NCBI GenBank assembly: GCA_038277395.1
Contig: CM076193.1
Coordinates: 68,354,677-68,418,676 of the forward strand
Direction of reading: 5' to 3'
Length of the DNA stretch: 64,000 nt
Origin: Dryocosmus kuriphilus
Lineage: Eukaryota; Arthropoda; Insecta; Hymenoptera; Cynipidae
The notes beneath the pieces were generated by a model, which saw only the letters and a program-made list of their open reading frames with translations, had not been told where the DNA came from and did no database searches. This document shows positions 35,590 to 48,398 of the stretch, piece by piece. A program made the translations under genes and the position numbers. Position 1 is the stretch's first letter. The number at the start of each line of letters is the position of its first letter.

Positions 35590-38500
35590 AGGGGGAAAGG
35601 CCACAGCCGGTGAGCATGGGAATCGGTAATATTTCCCACATGTGTGCATGCGTGTGAATCGATTTTGTAAAGGTCAAACAAAGAAAGGAAAAAATATTTT
35701 CTTAAAAACCGAACAAAAGACCACGTGTAAGCTGTAAATCATACATGAATTCGTATTTTTCAGAATTAAACAGAGAACACATTCCACAAAAACGGAACAC
35801 CGGATAGTTATAAATCACACATGATAATTCGTATTTCTTAAAAAATTGGAGAAAGACCACACATGTTTAAAACGTACAAAAGAACAAATCTATAATCTAA
35901 ACAAAGAATTTATATTTTCCAGGAATAGAACAAAGAAATACGTGCCCTGGATTATGCGCTGTGGACGAAAAGTAACGCGTTTGCTTGGTATTCGTAATAT
36001 TTTCAACGATAAACACTTTAAACTGTTGGTTTCAAATATCTGTCAATTTTGCATTGAATTGGAAATGCAGATCCTACCACGAATATCTAACGATCCGAAA
36101 AATTTTTCATAAAGGAAAAACCGTGGATAATATTCCGAAAATTAAAATTCTTTTGAAGCAAAGTTAGTTTTGAGGAAACATTTATCAAAGAAAATTAACA
36201 CCTTTCCTTTGCTCGTCAAGTTTTTTTTACATTCTCTAGCATCATTTTCTTTGTACTGAAAAATCCTGTTATTTCTATATTCAGTTTTTTAGATTTAATA
36301 GAAACTGAAACATGTTTCGTAATTGGAAACAAAAAATTTAACACGTGGCATAATACAAGCAATGTTTGAAAATTATATTCAGGAGAATAAAAAAAATAAT
36401 AATTCTGATAATAAATATTTTATCTCTGCTAGCTTGCATGTATAGAAGGTAGATATATATAACAGGGCTTTTCACCCCTCCTAGACAAAATCAGTGGCTG
36501 GTGTACACGAGAGAGTGGGGAGTGTATTGACAAAGTTAAAATCGGTTTAGATGTACTTCTTTTGTATAAACCAGATTTACAGGTTTAAAAAACAAAAACT
36601 TTTTAAAAAGTTGCGTGCATAGGAATTTTTGGAGCATTATTTTGAATTTTAAAAATTTGTTTGACATTTTTTTGATAAAATTCTACATGCTAGAAACTGA
36701 ATTATGAAATTCAAAAAATTATTTTTAAGGGAAGGCTTTACCCCAAAAACTTGTATATTAGTTTATACTCCCTCCCTTTTACGGGTTTTGAGAGTCTTAC
36801 AGAACAATTCCAAACAAATTGTAGAACTTCCTTAGTCTTTCAAAATCGCCCGGTGACCCCTAAAAGCAATATGCCCCTCGACATGAAGCATCTTCCCCAA
36901 AAGATCACTGGCCTCTTTATGAGGGGAACTACAGTTTAACGTGGGTTCCGAACCACGAGAGCCTCGGTAGAAGTACATAGAAAATTCCATTGGTACTCGG
37001 CTCAGGAATAGAACCCCGGACCTCTTGCTTAGAAGGCCGACGCGCTACCACCTGAGCCACCAAGGCTCTTCTTTACCACAAAAACTAATTTTTCCATTTA
37101 TCCTAAGAGTTTTTCTAGTTTCTGTAAAATTATTACTCTATTGCGTGGACAAAATTTAAAATCGAAAATAACTTTTCATCATATTTTTCACTATCATTAT
37201 TCTTCAAACTTATCAAAAAGAAAAATGATTCATACAATATTTTTCTATAATTTTCCTTCACGTAGGAAAAATGTCTACATGAAAGTTTTAGCAATGAGAG
37301 AGCAAATACCGATCTCGATGTTAACATTATTAATAAAACTAAAATAAAATTTCCTCTAATTACAGTATGATAAACGTGCAAGCACTCAACTATCAAGCCC
37401 TCCCCTCTAGGTCTTGCGGTGTTAGAAAAACCATAGGTGCATTTAAGGCGTTCCAATGCTTCTAATGAAAAATGCTTTGTAAACAATTTTTTTGAAAAAT
37501 GGATATTCATACTTGTTTTCGAATAATGTTCCGAAGTAATTTCTATAAAAAGTTTTGCCAAAAATGTAATAACCATACAAATTTTTTTAAAAATAAGATA
37601 AAAAAGATAAAAATAAATAAAAAAGAAATAAAAGACAAATTTTAAAGAAATTTGCAGCAAAGATGTCAAAAAAATGTTTAAAAATTCAAAATAATTTTCC
37701 CAAGAATGATGAGCGGCGATGCAGTTTGGCGGAGGAAAGCCGTAGGTGGTTAGCTTGGGAAGAAAATATATGCCACACATACACATAAGCCAGTTCTGTA
37801 ACAGACAAATGAAGAATAGAAATCAAGTTTTTCCCGAAAATCACAAAAAACACTTTTTCCCATAAATTAAGCAAGGGAATCCAATTGTCTTGGTGGGGGA
37901 AAGTCACAGATGGTAATCGCAGGAAGAACCATTTTGTCATACATGTACATAAACCAATTTTCCTTACGATCAAACAATTAATACAAGTAATCGTGTTTCC
38001 TAGAAATTACATATACGAGTAGTTTCCTATTGTGTGTCGGTCTTCCCTCAACAAGAGAAAATCATTGACAGGCGTGAATATGAGCAGGGGATGGTGTTGG
38101 GAAAGCTAAAACCGGTTTAGACGTATGCTTTTTGTATGTTCCGGATTTTCAGGTATACGGCAGGATTCACGCATGCAGAAGACGAAAACATTAATGAAAA
38201 CAAAAATGAGTTTTAAGAAAAGTCTTTACCACTAAAGCTTTTTTTCATCTCTCATAGAAGTATATTTAGTTTCATATTTCTGTAAAAGTATTGCTCCTCT
38301 GCGGAAACAAAATTCACAACTGAAAATAATTTTTAAAAAATTTCTCCACTGACATTTTTGCTTAAAATTATGGAGAATAAAAATTGCTCAAATAATGTTT
38401 CTTTCTTATTAATTTTTTCTACTACTAAAAATTGTTTCAAATGAGCATTAATTCTGAACATTTTACATCAAATTAGAAAGGTAGCTCTTACCATGAATAT

Positions 38501-38799
38501 TAATCAGTCCGAAAAATGTTTCATAAAAGAAGAAAACATGGACAATATTTCGAAAATTTACATTTTTCTCAAGAAAAAATTAGTTATGAGAAACCTTTTA
38601 TCAAAGAAAATGAAAATTCTTTCCGTTGATCGTCAAGGTTTTTCTACATTCTCTTACACTATTTTTTTGCACGAAAAAAACTTTTATTTGTATATTCGGT
38701 TTTTTAATTTTAATAAAAGCTGAAAGTTTTTCATAATTGGAAACAAAGAAATTTCAACGAAGCATAATACAAACAATGTTTGAAAATTGTATTCAGAAG
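35590..38799. repeat. mosaic of degenerate long tandem repeats
   Basis: 36041-36430 recurs at 38473-38830 (shared CCGAAAAAT, ATAATATT-CGAAAATT, TTATCAAAGAAAAT, CGTCAAG-TTTTT and ATAATTGGAAACAAA). 36480-36590 recurs at 38046-38160 (GGTTTAGA-GTA block). A further ~165-bp motif (GGAAAG-C--AG-TGGT ... CACA--ACACATAA) appears near 35595, 37730 and 37895. The order implies a complex tandem array with deletions. The 217-codon minus-strand ORF at 37133-37786 lies inside it. Confidence 0.7.
36752..37070 (-). mobile_element. tRNA-derived SINE with LINE-like 3' tail
   Basis: Bounded by a 16-bp target duplication CTTTACC(C/A)CAAAAACT at 36736-36751 and 37071-37086. Minus strand: the tRNA-related head has an A-box (TGGCTCAGGTGG, 37059-37048) and a B-box-like GGTTCTATTCC (37015-37005); the loop CTTCTAA recalls tRNA-Arg(TCT), but the stems are mispaired, so it is not a tRNA gene. 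The body includes GGTTCGGAACCCACGTTAAA. The 3' end CTCAAAACCCGTAAAAGGGAG and a TATAAAC...ATACA tail match the last ~35 nt of the LINE at 49938-55000. Confidence 0.85.
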
Positions 38800-39191
38800 A
38801 ACACAAAAAATTATAATTCTGCTAAAAAATATTGATTGATGTTTTTTTTAAACTCGTAAAATATTTTTTGTCTGACATGATTGTCACAATTTATTCAATA
38901 AGATTTAGGATAGTACAAAACGTTTCCTTATAGATACCGTAGTACATTTTTTGAAATATTTTAAATATTTTTTCATTTCCTTTTTACTTTAAATAACAAT
39001 CTTCCCTATTATTTTCCTGGTTAAGAAGTCTTTGTAAAGTTTGAATCGTAGATATTTTTATAAATATGTTTGATATCTTGTATGTTTTTATTTTATAAAG
39101 CTCTAGTGGTTGCAACAAAATATTATTCATTAATTTATTTTTAAAAGGTTTCAAAATTTAAAAATGCTTTACCAGAGTCTGATTTATGTTT
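38800..39191. repeat. ~620-bp tandem repeat, unit 1 (left part)
   Basis: First of three units, read TGATTGATGTTTTTTTTAAA ... CCTATTATTTTCCTGGTTAAGAAGTC ... CTAGTGGTT. It is interrupted by the Gypsy element and resumes at 49256. Confidence 0.8.
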
Positions 39192-39581
39192 TGTAACGCG
39201 GACGTTACCGGGTGTGTGACAGAGACCGGGGCCGAGACCGGCCGGAAACCTACGACGGTTCCCAACCGGTCAGCCGCTTACCGGTTTCTCGCCACTCACC
39301 CGAGAGCTAAGTCTTCTCTAGTCTTTTCTGTGAGTCTAACCAATGCAATCTCTGGTGTGTCTCGAAACCAGTTAATAGTTTTGTCCTTGCTCGAAGTCCC
39401 AGCGTATCGATTGTATGGTATTCCACCAGAGCGGCGTCCCTAGTATCCACGATATCTCTCGCACGGTAAGTTTGGGTAATAAACACCCATTTTTTGTAAT
39501 ATAGCACCATTATTGTGTTAAACTATATTCTCGGCGTCCTCATCCTTTTCCCTTCCTGGTGAGATCCTTTCATGCTCTACA
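39192..39581 (+). repeat. 5' LTR of Gypsy element
   Basis: 390 bp, TGTAACGCGG...CTCTACA. It includes a polyadenylation signal-like GGTAATAAACAC (about 39475), a 12-bp segment of which is lost in the 3' LTR. Confidence 0.95.
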
Positions 39582-39583
39582 CC

Positions 39584-39594
39584 TGGCGCCCAAC
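39584..39594 (+). promoter_or_regulatory. primer-binding site, tRNA-Lys type
   Basis: TGGCGCCCAAC, two bases after the 5' LTR, is complementary to the 3' end of insect tRNA-Lys (…GTTGGGCGCCA). Complementarity stops after 11 nt. Confidence 0.85.
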
Positions 39595-39599
39595 TAAAA

Positions 39600-42500
39600 A
39601 ACCCAAAAATTCCCTAATTTTCCTCCTTATCCCGCCGCGATTGGGAAACGCAATCCATAAATCTGACACTCACTCCAAAACTCCATGACCATACTTGTGA
39701 ATCCAAATTTGCATGCCATATATCCTTTGCCTCGCCACACTTTTGATGTTTTTTGTGCCTATTTTGATGATACTTCTGATTTGATGATATTTCTTGTGCC
39801 TATTTTGATGATATTTCTAAATTGATGATATTTCTCATGCGTATGGTTATAATATTTCTCATGCCTTTGTAATAATTGTGATCCTATTTTTGATTTTATT
39901 ATTTTTGTGATGCTATTTTGCGATATTTCTGATTTGTGTCATACCATGTTCGAAAATGTGACAGTGTATTAGGTTGTGAAATGTGGGGAAATCAATTCGG
40001 AAGTTAATTACAGTTTAAAGATTATCAGAGGTAGAATTTCTGAAAGTAAACTTGTCAAAGAAATGATTAATTTGGAAATATAATTTTAAAGAAAGTTAAA
40101 TTTTAAAACTCGAAACCTAAATAAGGAAAAAATAAAAAGGTCACAGAAAATTTAACTGGAAAGTAAAACGTGTGATACTATTATCCTTCTTGAATAAATA
40201 ATATACCTTCGGCACTAAATTTCAGGATTTACGCTACACGGTAACTAAATCTTGCCTGGAATCCAGATCTTTCTTGGATCAATAAACAACAAAAAATAGT
40301 TGGGACTTCCTTGGTCAACCAAGAAAAGAATATCTACTTAATCAGGACTTTCTAGAACGACTGACTAAAAGACCGAGGGGGTGCATCAAACAGCAATTTA
40401 CTCAACTTAATCACAAACTCAAATAACGATCTGAAACCTAGTGTACCGAAAATTTGCTGGAGTAGCTTCGCGAAACGCATTTTGGTAGAGGGGAGTGGTT
40501 CTATTCGCTAAAGGTTTTCTTATTCTAAAGAAATAATTACTCAATAGCATCATATGAAAATTCAAAAATTAGTTTATTCAAAATAGATGGATATAAATCA
40601 AAATTTTAGTTTAATGTGAACAATCAAAGCGTTTCTCGAAGAGACAACTACCTTTCAAGCATACTTGAATTAATAGAAAATAACTCATTTTATCAAAATT
40701 CGCAAGGAAAAGAATCTAATAATTGAAACTAATGCTCAATCTGCCAACGTTCCGTGACTCAATTCAAAATAAAAAATTAACATCAAACGCAATTTTATAT
40801 TTAGTTGGGAATCAGCAATGAAAAGGGATTCAGCGAATCACAAAATTACGGAGTACAATTAGATAGGGACTAACATTTCAAATAAATCGGGGAAAATATC
40901 AGCAATATAGATTAAATAGATAATCAGCAATGAAATAGAGAATTCAACGGATCACAAATTAAGGAAAAGCAATTAGATAGGGACTAACATTTCAGATAAA
41001 TCGGGGAAAATATCAGCAATGCAGGGCAAAACCAATAATTCAGCAAAAATAAACATAATCAATTATAGAGGGAATAACATTTTAAATCAGCCTTGGATAA
41101 ATGTCAGCAGTAAAGGGCAAAATCAATACATAGCACAAATCAGATCAATAACAGAAATGAACAAGAAATCATCAAAAATTACAGGTTAAAATCAAAATCA
41201 GCAATATCAAAATACGACAAGAAACCAAATGTGATGCAACTCTGTGTTCACGTGCTTGACAAAAATTTACTAAATCGGCAAAAGCTCACAAAATAAGTAG
41301 CCATGTGAACAGAGGTTTTACATAGAGAAACATAAGTACTTTACCGGCTGAATCGTACAAATGAAGATGTTGAGGCAACACTTCTCAAATAATTCTCGCA
41401 TCCTCGTGAAGAAAAGAGGAACTGTCAACTGGACGGCAACTTTACTTCGAGAGTCACGGGAGAAAGAGAGCGAGTGACGCCCTGCGCTTTTACTTATAGA
41501 CGCGGCCTGGCAGCCGCTTGGACTGAGCTCGATGCTGATTGGTCGAAGGTTGCATGGAGGAATATCGCAAGTTACATAGAGGCGCGAAATGTGAAAAATT
41601 TGAAAAGTTTGAAACATAAATTGATGACTGAACCAAGGCCTTTCCTATCCGACCATACTTACTGCATTCCAGGCTCACCCGTAACAATAGGGGTCTTGCA
41701 TGGTAAACTACTTTAATTAAATTCATTTCAGTCTCACCCGTAATAGTAGGGGTCTTGCACAGAAAAATATACTCGATATAAAATATAGTATGTCGGGCCC
41801 GGTGCTACAGAGGTCTCGCTAGCGGTGCTGGAGATTGACCTACGGATCCTTCTCAAGCCGCGATGATGCGATGCAGGGACGCACGTTGAATCATCAAGAC
41901 GAGGGAGAGTCGGCGGCAATATTCAAAATCCTAGAGTTGAAAGGCATCAGGCGAATTCCTCGGACGTCTCCTTGGGTATCGATGACGCCTTTGTCCTCTA
42001 GATGGCGTTGATCTTCGTGGAAATAACGTTGATCTCCGAGAATGTATTACAAAATAAAAAGAAAACGAATCAGCCTCAAATTATAGTACGAAATTATACA
42101 AGATGGAACGAGTCATGGAGCGCTTGTGTGTTACTAGAAGTGCCAATTTGAAATTAAATACGGAAAATCGCGATTCTTTTGTGTTGCAAAAATTGCAACA
42201 TCACAAATGATAGAAATACAGAACTAGGAGACCCACGTAAACCGGTGAAAGAATAAAGTTCAATTCGAGATACCTTTGTGTAGCACAAGCTCATGCGCAG
42301 TTCCTCGTAAGTAAAAAAGTTAGGAGAAAATTATGCATATTATGCGTCAGAAATAATCAAGCTTATAATTGGGTTCCGATTCAGAATAGTATTTCGGAAG
42401 CAGTGCGAAAATGGAAATAATTTCAAACGCCACATAATAAGTACAAGCTGTTCTGCGTCACAGGGTAACTGGGCGAACAGCAGGCTGTACACACAGCATC

Positions 42501-42722
42501 TCAAATACAGGTCCAAGGCAGTAAGCTAAATCGAGACTATACAAGGTGTTCAAATATACCGGAAAACACATTGGGCAACATATATATGTACATATAGTGT
42601 CCAATAATTAAATGCATTTCGCACACACTTTATGGCAGTATCAACGGGTGTACAGCTCAAGCAACCGCGGATACTACAAAGGGGATTAATTGATCAAATT
42701 TCCAAAAGTGAAATAGAAATTA
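39600..42722 (+). other. long leader of the Gypsy element
   Basis: About 3.1 kb between the primer site and the first gag-like ATG with no conserved ORF. It holds 41-bp repeats (about 39740-39840, TTTTGATGATA-TTTCT units), ~113-bp repeats (about 40808-41110), a two-copy CTCACCCGTAAYARTAGGGG motif at 41672 and 41733, and a GC-richer segment at 41360-41560 with promoter-like elements on the minus strand. Confidence 0.8.
40808..41110 (+). repeat. ~113-bp tandem repeats in the leader
   Basis: AATCAGCAATGAAA, TTAGATAGGGACTAACATTT and AAATCGGGGAAAATATCAGC recur two to three times, with a third diverged copy ending near 41110. Confidence 0.85.
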
Positions 42723-44620
42723 ATGAAACTAAGGTCAGGTAAAATTATAACATTAAACATAGAAATGGACAAACAAACAAATATCGAAACAGACCATGAC
42801 AGTTTGGACTTAGAAGGTACAGCGGCACAATCAGCGCAGAAAAATACCGGGACAGTACCGAAAATTTTTATCCGATTCGTGGGACGTGGTAGAAGTTTTT
42901 TTAAAAATGACACCAAAGTTCCAGACATGGGAAGATCCCAAAAAAGTTTGGAAATCCCAAACAGACAAACAACGAGTATAGTTCACCCATATGAGTCACT
43001 AGCCTGTGACAATACAGTTGCACCGACTTAAATTTTCCCCGACAGCAAACAGCTCTAACAACTGATCGTGATGTTTTAAGGGTAATTAACGTCAGAACTT
43101 TTGAAATTGACTCCCTCCTAGACGACAATACTCAATTTTTGTTGGAAACCGACGAACTCTTGGACAGTACGGAATATAACCAATTCATGGATAGGCGAAG
43201 AGAAATATTTTTCAGAGACAAAGCAGAAAAGACAAAATCCATGAAGCAAAATTTAAACCCACAGGCCCATAGCTTGTTCGAAAAGGAATCGGTTATTAGG
43301 GATAAATCACAAAATATACCCAGGAATAAAAGAAACGAATCGCGCAGTAGACAGTCGGTACAATTTAACCTTAAAGGAAGGTTACAAGGGCCAATTATTA
43401 ATTTTTAAAACAAATCTAGAAATAACAGAGACCCCAGAGAAACTAATTGTACATTGTATGACTCAGACTCTAGCGACGATCAGGGGGACAATTTAATAAC
43501 AAAACGAAACAGATCGCGTAGAAAATTGACAACAAGAGAAAGGTCGAATAGACAATTGCGTAGCTATAGAATGAATTGGAAAAGCGAATACGAACCCGAA
43601 GCTAGAAATAACGAAACAGTCCAAGCAACGTTTTTACCATTTGGAATGGTACAAACGCCATTCCAAATTATGACAAACTGGCCGGTAAAACTTAAAAACA
43701 ATAAAGAAGATAGTCCGGATAGTTTTCTCGAGGATCTAAAACGGTTTAAACGGGGACATAAAATAGACGACCGTGACGTCCTAGAAAATCTAGACGCAAT
43801 TTTAATGGACGATGCTCATTTGTACTTAACAGAAATTAGGAAGTTGTTTACAAAGTTGCACCCGAGAAAGAGTTTAGAATGGAAATTGTGCCGTACATAC
43901 TAAAATCTCCCTATGGAGTACAAGATGTACATAAAAAGGAACGACTTCCAAACATTCGAAGAATTGGAGGATTTGGGAAAGGAGTGGGAGACAGAGTTAG
44001 TGAAGTCCAAAATTAGGGGCTAAATATTACAGATTACGGAACCTAAGTTGGAGAATAGAAACGAGCAAAAAAGAAACAGCGGGAAAAGTAGCGCGGATTC
44101 CAATAAGGAGGAAAAATGGGGAAATAACAATGGGAAAAACAATAATAATCAGGGAAAAAAAGCCATTCAAAAATCGTTGTCCATTCTCATCCTTTGGATT
44201 TCCTTTTTTGCCGTACCAGCCACAATTCCAACAAAACCGGAGGCCTAATTTCCAACCCAGATTTCCTAATAATATCCCAAAATTTAATTTTAACCCCTAC
44301 GACCAGATCTGGGCCCAATTACCCAGGCAGCATCGAGTTCAAACCAAAACCAGAACAACCCGGTGATAGAATTCCCACACGAAAGAACATAAAACGCGTC
44401 TGGAGAAAACAAAGAGCAGCAGAATCAGAATTCCCAAAAATCAAATATCGGGAATATAAACCAAAATTCGAATAGCAACACGAATAGGCAAAATAACCAC
44501 GGCAATAATTCGAAAAACGCGATCAATGGTGAAAAAAACAAGCGGCACCAATTGCTGTTATTGCAAGATGCCAGGTCATTTCAAACGACAATGCCCATAC
44601 TCTTTGTACATCCAGGGATC
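42723..44620 (+). pseudogene. gag of Gypsy element, broken
   Basis: Starts MKLRSGKIITLN (42723). Frames then alternate through 43139-43408, 43454-43903 and 44048-44366. The capsid-like part (43613-43880) reads VQATFLPFGMVQTPFQIMTN ... SFLEDLKRFKRGHKIDDRDV, rich in charged helices as in Gypsy capsids. An intact zinc knuckle CCYCKMPGHFKRQC (Cys-x2-Cys-x4-His-x4-Cys) lies at 44553-44594, after a Lys/Asn-rich linker. Gag assembles the intracellular particle and binds the RNA. At least four frame changes and stops mean no full protein can be made. Confidence 0.8.
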
Positions 44621-44724
44621 TACCAGGGCGGGTATTAGGCCAAAATAAATTAACACCTAGTACCGGAAAACCAGAAACTCTAAGTTCGGATAAAGATGAA
44701 GCGACGGAAACGCGCTTCCATTTA

Positions 44725-45048
44725 ATGAGCAAATTCGAAAATAACCTACACAGAATTTTGGTAGACACAGCTGCATCACATTCCTACGTGGGAAAGGAAT
44801 TGATAGCAGAAATTAAAAAGGCAAATTTTCATGTTTTTAAACTGGATTCAAATAGAATATTAGTAGCCAACGGCCGAAAGGTGGAAATTATAGGAGAAGT
44901 AGTCATACCAATTTTAATAGGAACGAAGGTTAAACATGTACTTTTCATATTAGTCCCAAAACTAAATTCGGTAGGAACATTAGGCACAGATATGCTGAAA
45001 AGCTTACGAATAACTCTGGACTATGACTCAGAGACCTGGTGGTTATAA
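44725..45048 (+). pseudogene. aspartic protease of Gypsy element
   Basis: The 107-residue frame contains ILVDTAASHSYVGKEL, where LVDTAAS occupies the position of the retropepsin D-T/S-G-A active site, and later GTDMLKSLRITLDYD, the usual GxDxL block at the C-terminal end of the fold. The Gly after DT is replaced by Ala, an active-site variant seen in part of the Gypsy families. The enzyme would cut Gag-Pol. A Lys/Asp-rich low-complexity linker of ~780 bp (45050-45830) follows before the RT. Confidence 0.8.
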
Positions 45049-45834
45049 TAATGATAATAAGGAGAATAAGGACATTAAGGGTAATAGGAATCAAAAGATA
45101 AAAAGGATAAGAAGGATAGTAAGGATAAGATAAATGTTAATAGTAGAAATAAGTTAGATATTAGGAAAGAAAAAGTAACCGAAAAATTGAAACCGAAATT
45201 ATGAGGAAAAATCAATTTATAAAGCGACAGGGAACCCCACAGAAACAAACTCAAGATAGAAAATAGCGAAATCCGCCTAGTAGCTATTAATCCACACTCA
45301 TCCCAAGAAACACAAAATGCACAAATTCCTGTAACAAATCCTGACGAGGACATCCCTAATTTAAAATGCATCCCCACGAGCAACAAATTCAAACCATTAG
45401 AAGACAGCCCTACCCAAGAGACCATTGATGACTCAGACACCCGAGACTCACCTAGATTTAATAAAAATAAAAGTAAGAAAAAGAATTCGGATAGAATGGG
45501 AAATAGTAAGAACCAGGATAGTGATAAGAAGAAAGATAGCACGCTTATTAAAAATAATAAGGCTACGAAAACAGATAAAGAACCGGAAAATGTAAGTGAA
45601 TTGGTAGAAAGAAGAAACAGAAACCAATGGTTTAATCTGAAAAGCAGCGCAATTTTGTTAACCAATCTTCCTGACGAGCCACAGAAAATTGAGAAACAGG
45701 AGAATTATTCTTCAGAAATTTGCGAGGGTATAGCGATAACCAACAAACCCAGTTAGAAAAATTACTAGAGGAGAAAATAAAAATTCATCAGGGGAAAGAA
45801 CATAGGGTAACCCATTTAACAGAACAAAAATTGA

Positions 45835-46669
45835 TGCCCAGGGACACGAGCCAATAAAACAGCGCTATTACCATGTAAGCCGCAAAATTAAACAGGAAAT
45901 ATTTCAGGAAGTTGACAAATTGCTGGAACAGGGAATTATAAGCCAGCCCCATTCAGATTGGTCAAGCCCAATCGTCATGATTAAGAAACCGAACGGAGAA
46001 CACAGATTTTGCCTTGATTTCCGCAAGGTAAATAACATAACCAAAAAAGACCTTTATCCAATACCACTCATGACCGAAATTCTAGGCACACTTAGAGCGG
46101 CAAAATATATTTCAAAAATTGACTTAAAAATGGCATATTTACAAATTCTTTTGGAAGAAAATTCAAGATCGATTACAGCATTCACAGTAACCGGTAAGGG
46201 CATGCTTGAATTTAACAGAATGCCATTTGGTCTGACGAATGGACTAGCCATTTTCCAAAGGCTTATGGATAAAATAATCACTTCAGACCTAAACCCTAAC
46301 ATTTTTTGTTATTTGGATGACATAATTATAGCCACAGAAAATTTTAAGGATCATTTAACATATTTGAATATAGTTTTGGATAGATTTAATAAGGCAAATT
46401 TGAAGATCAGTCCAGATAAATGTGAATTTGGCTGTTCAGAAATAAGGTATTTCAGTTTTAAAGTTAATGAAAAGGGCCTCCCAGTTAATGAGGATAAAAT
46501 CCAACCAATCCTCAACTTTCCGAAACCGAAAAATGTCAAACAAATCCAGCGTATTATTGGTATGACCAGCTGGTATAGAAAATTCATACCAAACTTTTCT
46601 GAAATTATGGAACCCCTAAATAAATTACTAAAAAAAACAGGAATGGGACTGGAGGCTAGAACAGGATGA
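45835..46669 (+). pseudogene. reverse transcriptase of Gypsy element
   Basis: The best-preserved region. IKQRYYHVSRKIKQEI leads to LLEQGIISQPHSDWSSPIVM, then FCLDFRKVNNITKKDLYPIP, KIDLKMAYLQI (first catalytic Asp), MPFGLTNGLAIFQRLMD, CYLDDIII (YLDD, about 46308-46330), KCEFG and IQRIIGMTSWYRKFIPNF. All RT blocks from fingers to thumb and connection are in one frame from 45835 to 46669, so this part was lost from selection late. It ends in a frameshift at about 46640-46669 into the RNase H frame. There is no stop within the catalytic domain. Confidence 0.92.
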
Positions 46670-47130
46670 AGCGTTCCAAAAAATTAAGGATCTTTTAACT
46701 TTAGCACCAATCTTAACTTGTGCAGATTTTACACTACCCTTTCAGCTAAAAACAGATGCAAGTAATACGGGATTGAAAGCCTTACTTACACAAATCATAG
46801 AAAGAAGAAATTACGTGATAGCATACGCGAGTAGAGCCCTCAGCGACGTGGAAGTTCGGTACTCAGCCTCAGAAAAAGAGTGTTAAGCCGTGATTTGGGC
46901 AATTAGAAAATTTAGACTGTAACTTAAAGGATATATTTATAAGGTTATAACGGACCATTTAGCGTTCAAATGGCTCCATAACCTCAGAAACCCCACTGGC
47001 AGACTAGCCAGGTGGGCGCTACTCGAATACGACTATGAAGCGATTTATAGGAAGGGTCGTTTGAATATGGTACCGGACGCTGTATCAAGATCAGAGGAAA
47101 CAGTAAACGCGGTCGCGTTCGCGTTATAGT
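46670..47130 (+). pseudogene. RNase H of Gypsy element
   Basis: In the frame following the shift: LKTDASNTGLKALL (first catalytic Asp of the DAS motif), YASRALSDVEVRYSASEKEC followed by an in-frame stop, VITDHLAFKWL (TDH motif) and RWALLEYDYEAIYRKGRLN, then VPDAVSR. At least two stops interrupt it. It would degrade the RNA strand of the RNA-DNA hybrid. Confidence 0.85.
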
Positions 47131-47289
47131 GCGGCACTGAAAAACCAAAAGCGGACTTAGACGATCAGACCGATGACTGGTACTCCGCTAAATTAAGACA
47201 AGTCAAAAATATACCGGAAGGAAACGAAAAACGGCGAATGCGAGAATCACAGCTCTAATTTTACAGGACTGACCCATTAAAATCTACTC

Positions 47290-48398
47290 TATTACCAGAC
47301 AATAACCCACGGAAACTCGTGGTACCGAAAAAATTACGAAATCAGGTTCTTAAAGAAACCCATGACAGTACACAAGCGGGACATATAGGTTCCGAGAAAA
47401 CGAATGCGAGGATTTCAGAGTACTACTTCTGGTCAGGGATGTATTCGGAAATAATCAAATACGTGAAAAACTGTACGGTATGTCAAAGAACTAACCCGAG
47501 AAACCAGGTTAAAATAGGGCTAATGGGAAAAAGAATAGTAGAAGAACCATAGACCATGATTGCTGCAGATATCATGGGACCGCTGCCAACATAAAAAAAG
47601 GGTAAAAATCAGTACATATTATTTTTCGTGGATATTTTCACAAAATGGGTGGAAATTATCCCTATTAGAAAAGCAAACGGAACAATAAAGTCGGAAGTTC
47701 ATAAGCGTGTCATTTCCCGTTGAGGAACACCGCGGGTTCTACATACGGATAATGGCACAGAATTTGTAAATAAAACCATACGCGAACTGACGAAAAAATT
47801 CGGAATTCGTTGCTCGAAAACGCCAAAATATTACCCCCAAGCTAACCCAGCTGAAAGGTACAATAGAAGGATCAAGCAAATTATTCAAGCGTACATCTAC
47901 AACGATCACTCTACATGGGATGAACATATAGAGGATCTACAATTTGCTATAAATACAAGCAAAAATTCTACGACAAAATTCACCCCAGCAATTTCAAACC
48001 TAGGTCGCGAATTGGAACCAATCTAAGCCCTAAAAAGAGACCTACAAGGAGACAGCGAAATAGAATTTCAGAGCTTAGACAAGTGGACGGACAGGCTCAG
48101 AAAATTACAAATAATAAGGGAAGAAGTCCAAAAGAATTTGGACGAAGCTAACGAGAAACAGGCTTCAGGGTATAATCTAAGAAGGAGAGAAATAGAATAT
48201 AAAAAGGGAAACAGAGTTTTAAAAAGGGTAACAAAACTGTCAAATAAAGCAGATAAGAAGGTAGGGAAACTGTTCGACCAATACGAAGGTCCATTTATCA
48301 TTAAGTGAAAAATTTCCACCACAGATTACGAATTGAAGAACCTCAAAGGAAAAAGCATTGGGGAATTCAACATCAACGATTTAAAATTAGAAAACTAA
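47290..48398 (+). pseudogene. integrase of Gypsy element
   Basis: Zinc-binding HHCC domain (HDSTQAGHIG ... CTVCQ, 47358-47490), catalytic core with D (AADIMGPLP, about 47563), D (LHTDNGTEF, about 47745) and E (NPAERYN, about 47850), and a C-terminal GPY/F-type motif (QYEGPFIIK, about 48275). No chromodomain follows. In-frame stops lie at 47550, 47594, 47721, 48026 and 48306, so it is inactive. The last residues DLKLEN end at 48398. Confidence 0.9.

Noticed and set aside
37005..37070. tRNA-Arg-like gene on the minus strand
   Set aside because: A and B boxes are present, but the anticodon and acceptor stems do not pair and the sequence is the head of a SINE with a target duplication.
45075..45665. 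196-codon Leu/Ser/Phe-rich minus-strand ORF
   Set aside because: It is antisense to the Lys/Asn/Asp-rich linker of the Gypsy pol region, whose AAG/GAT codons read as Leu/Ile/Phe in reverse.
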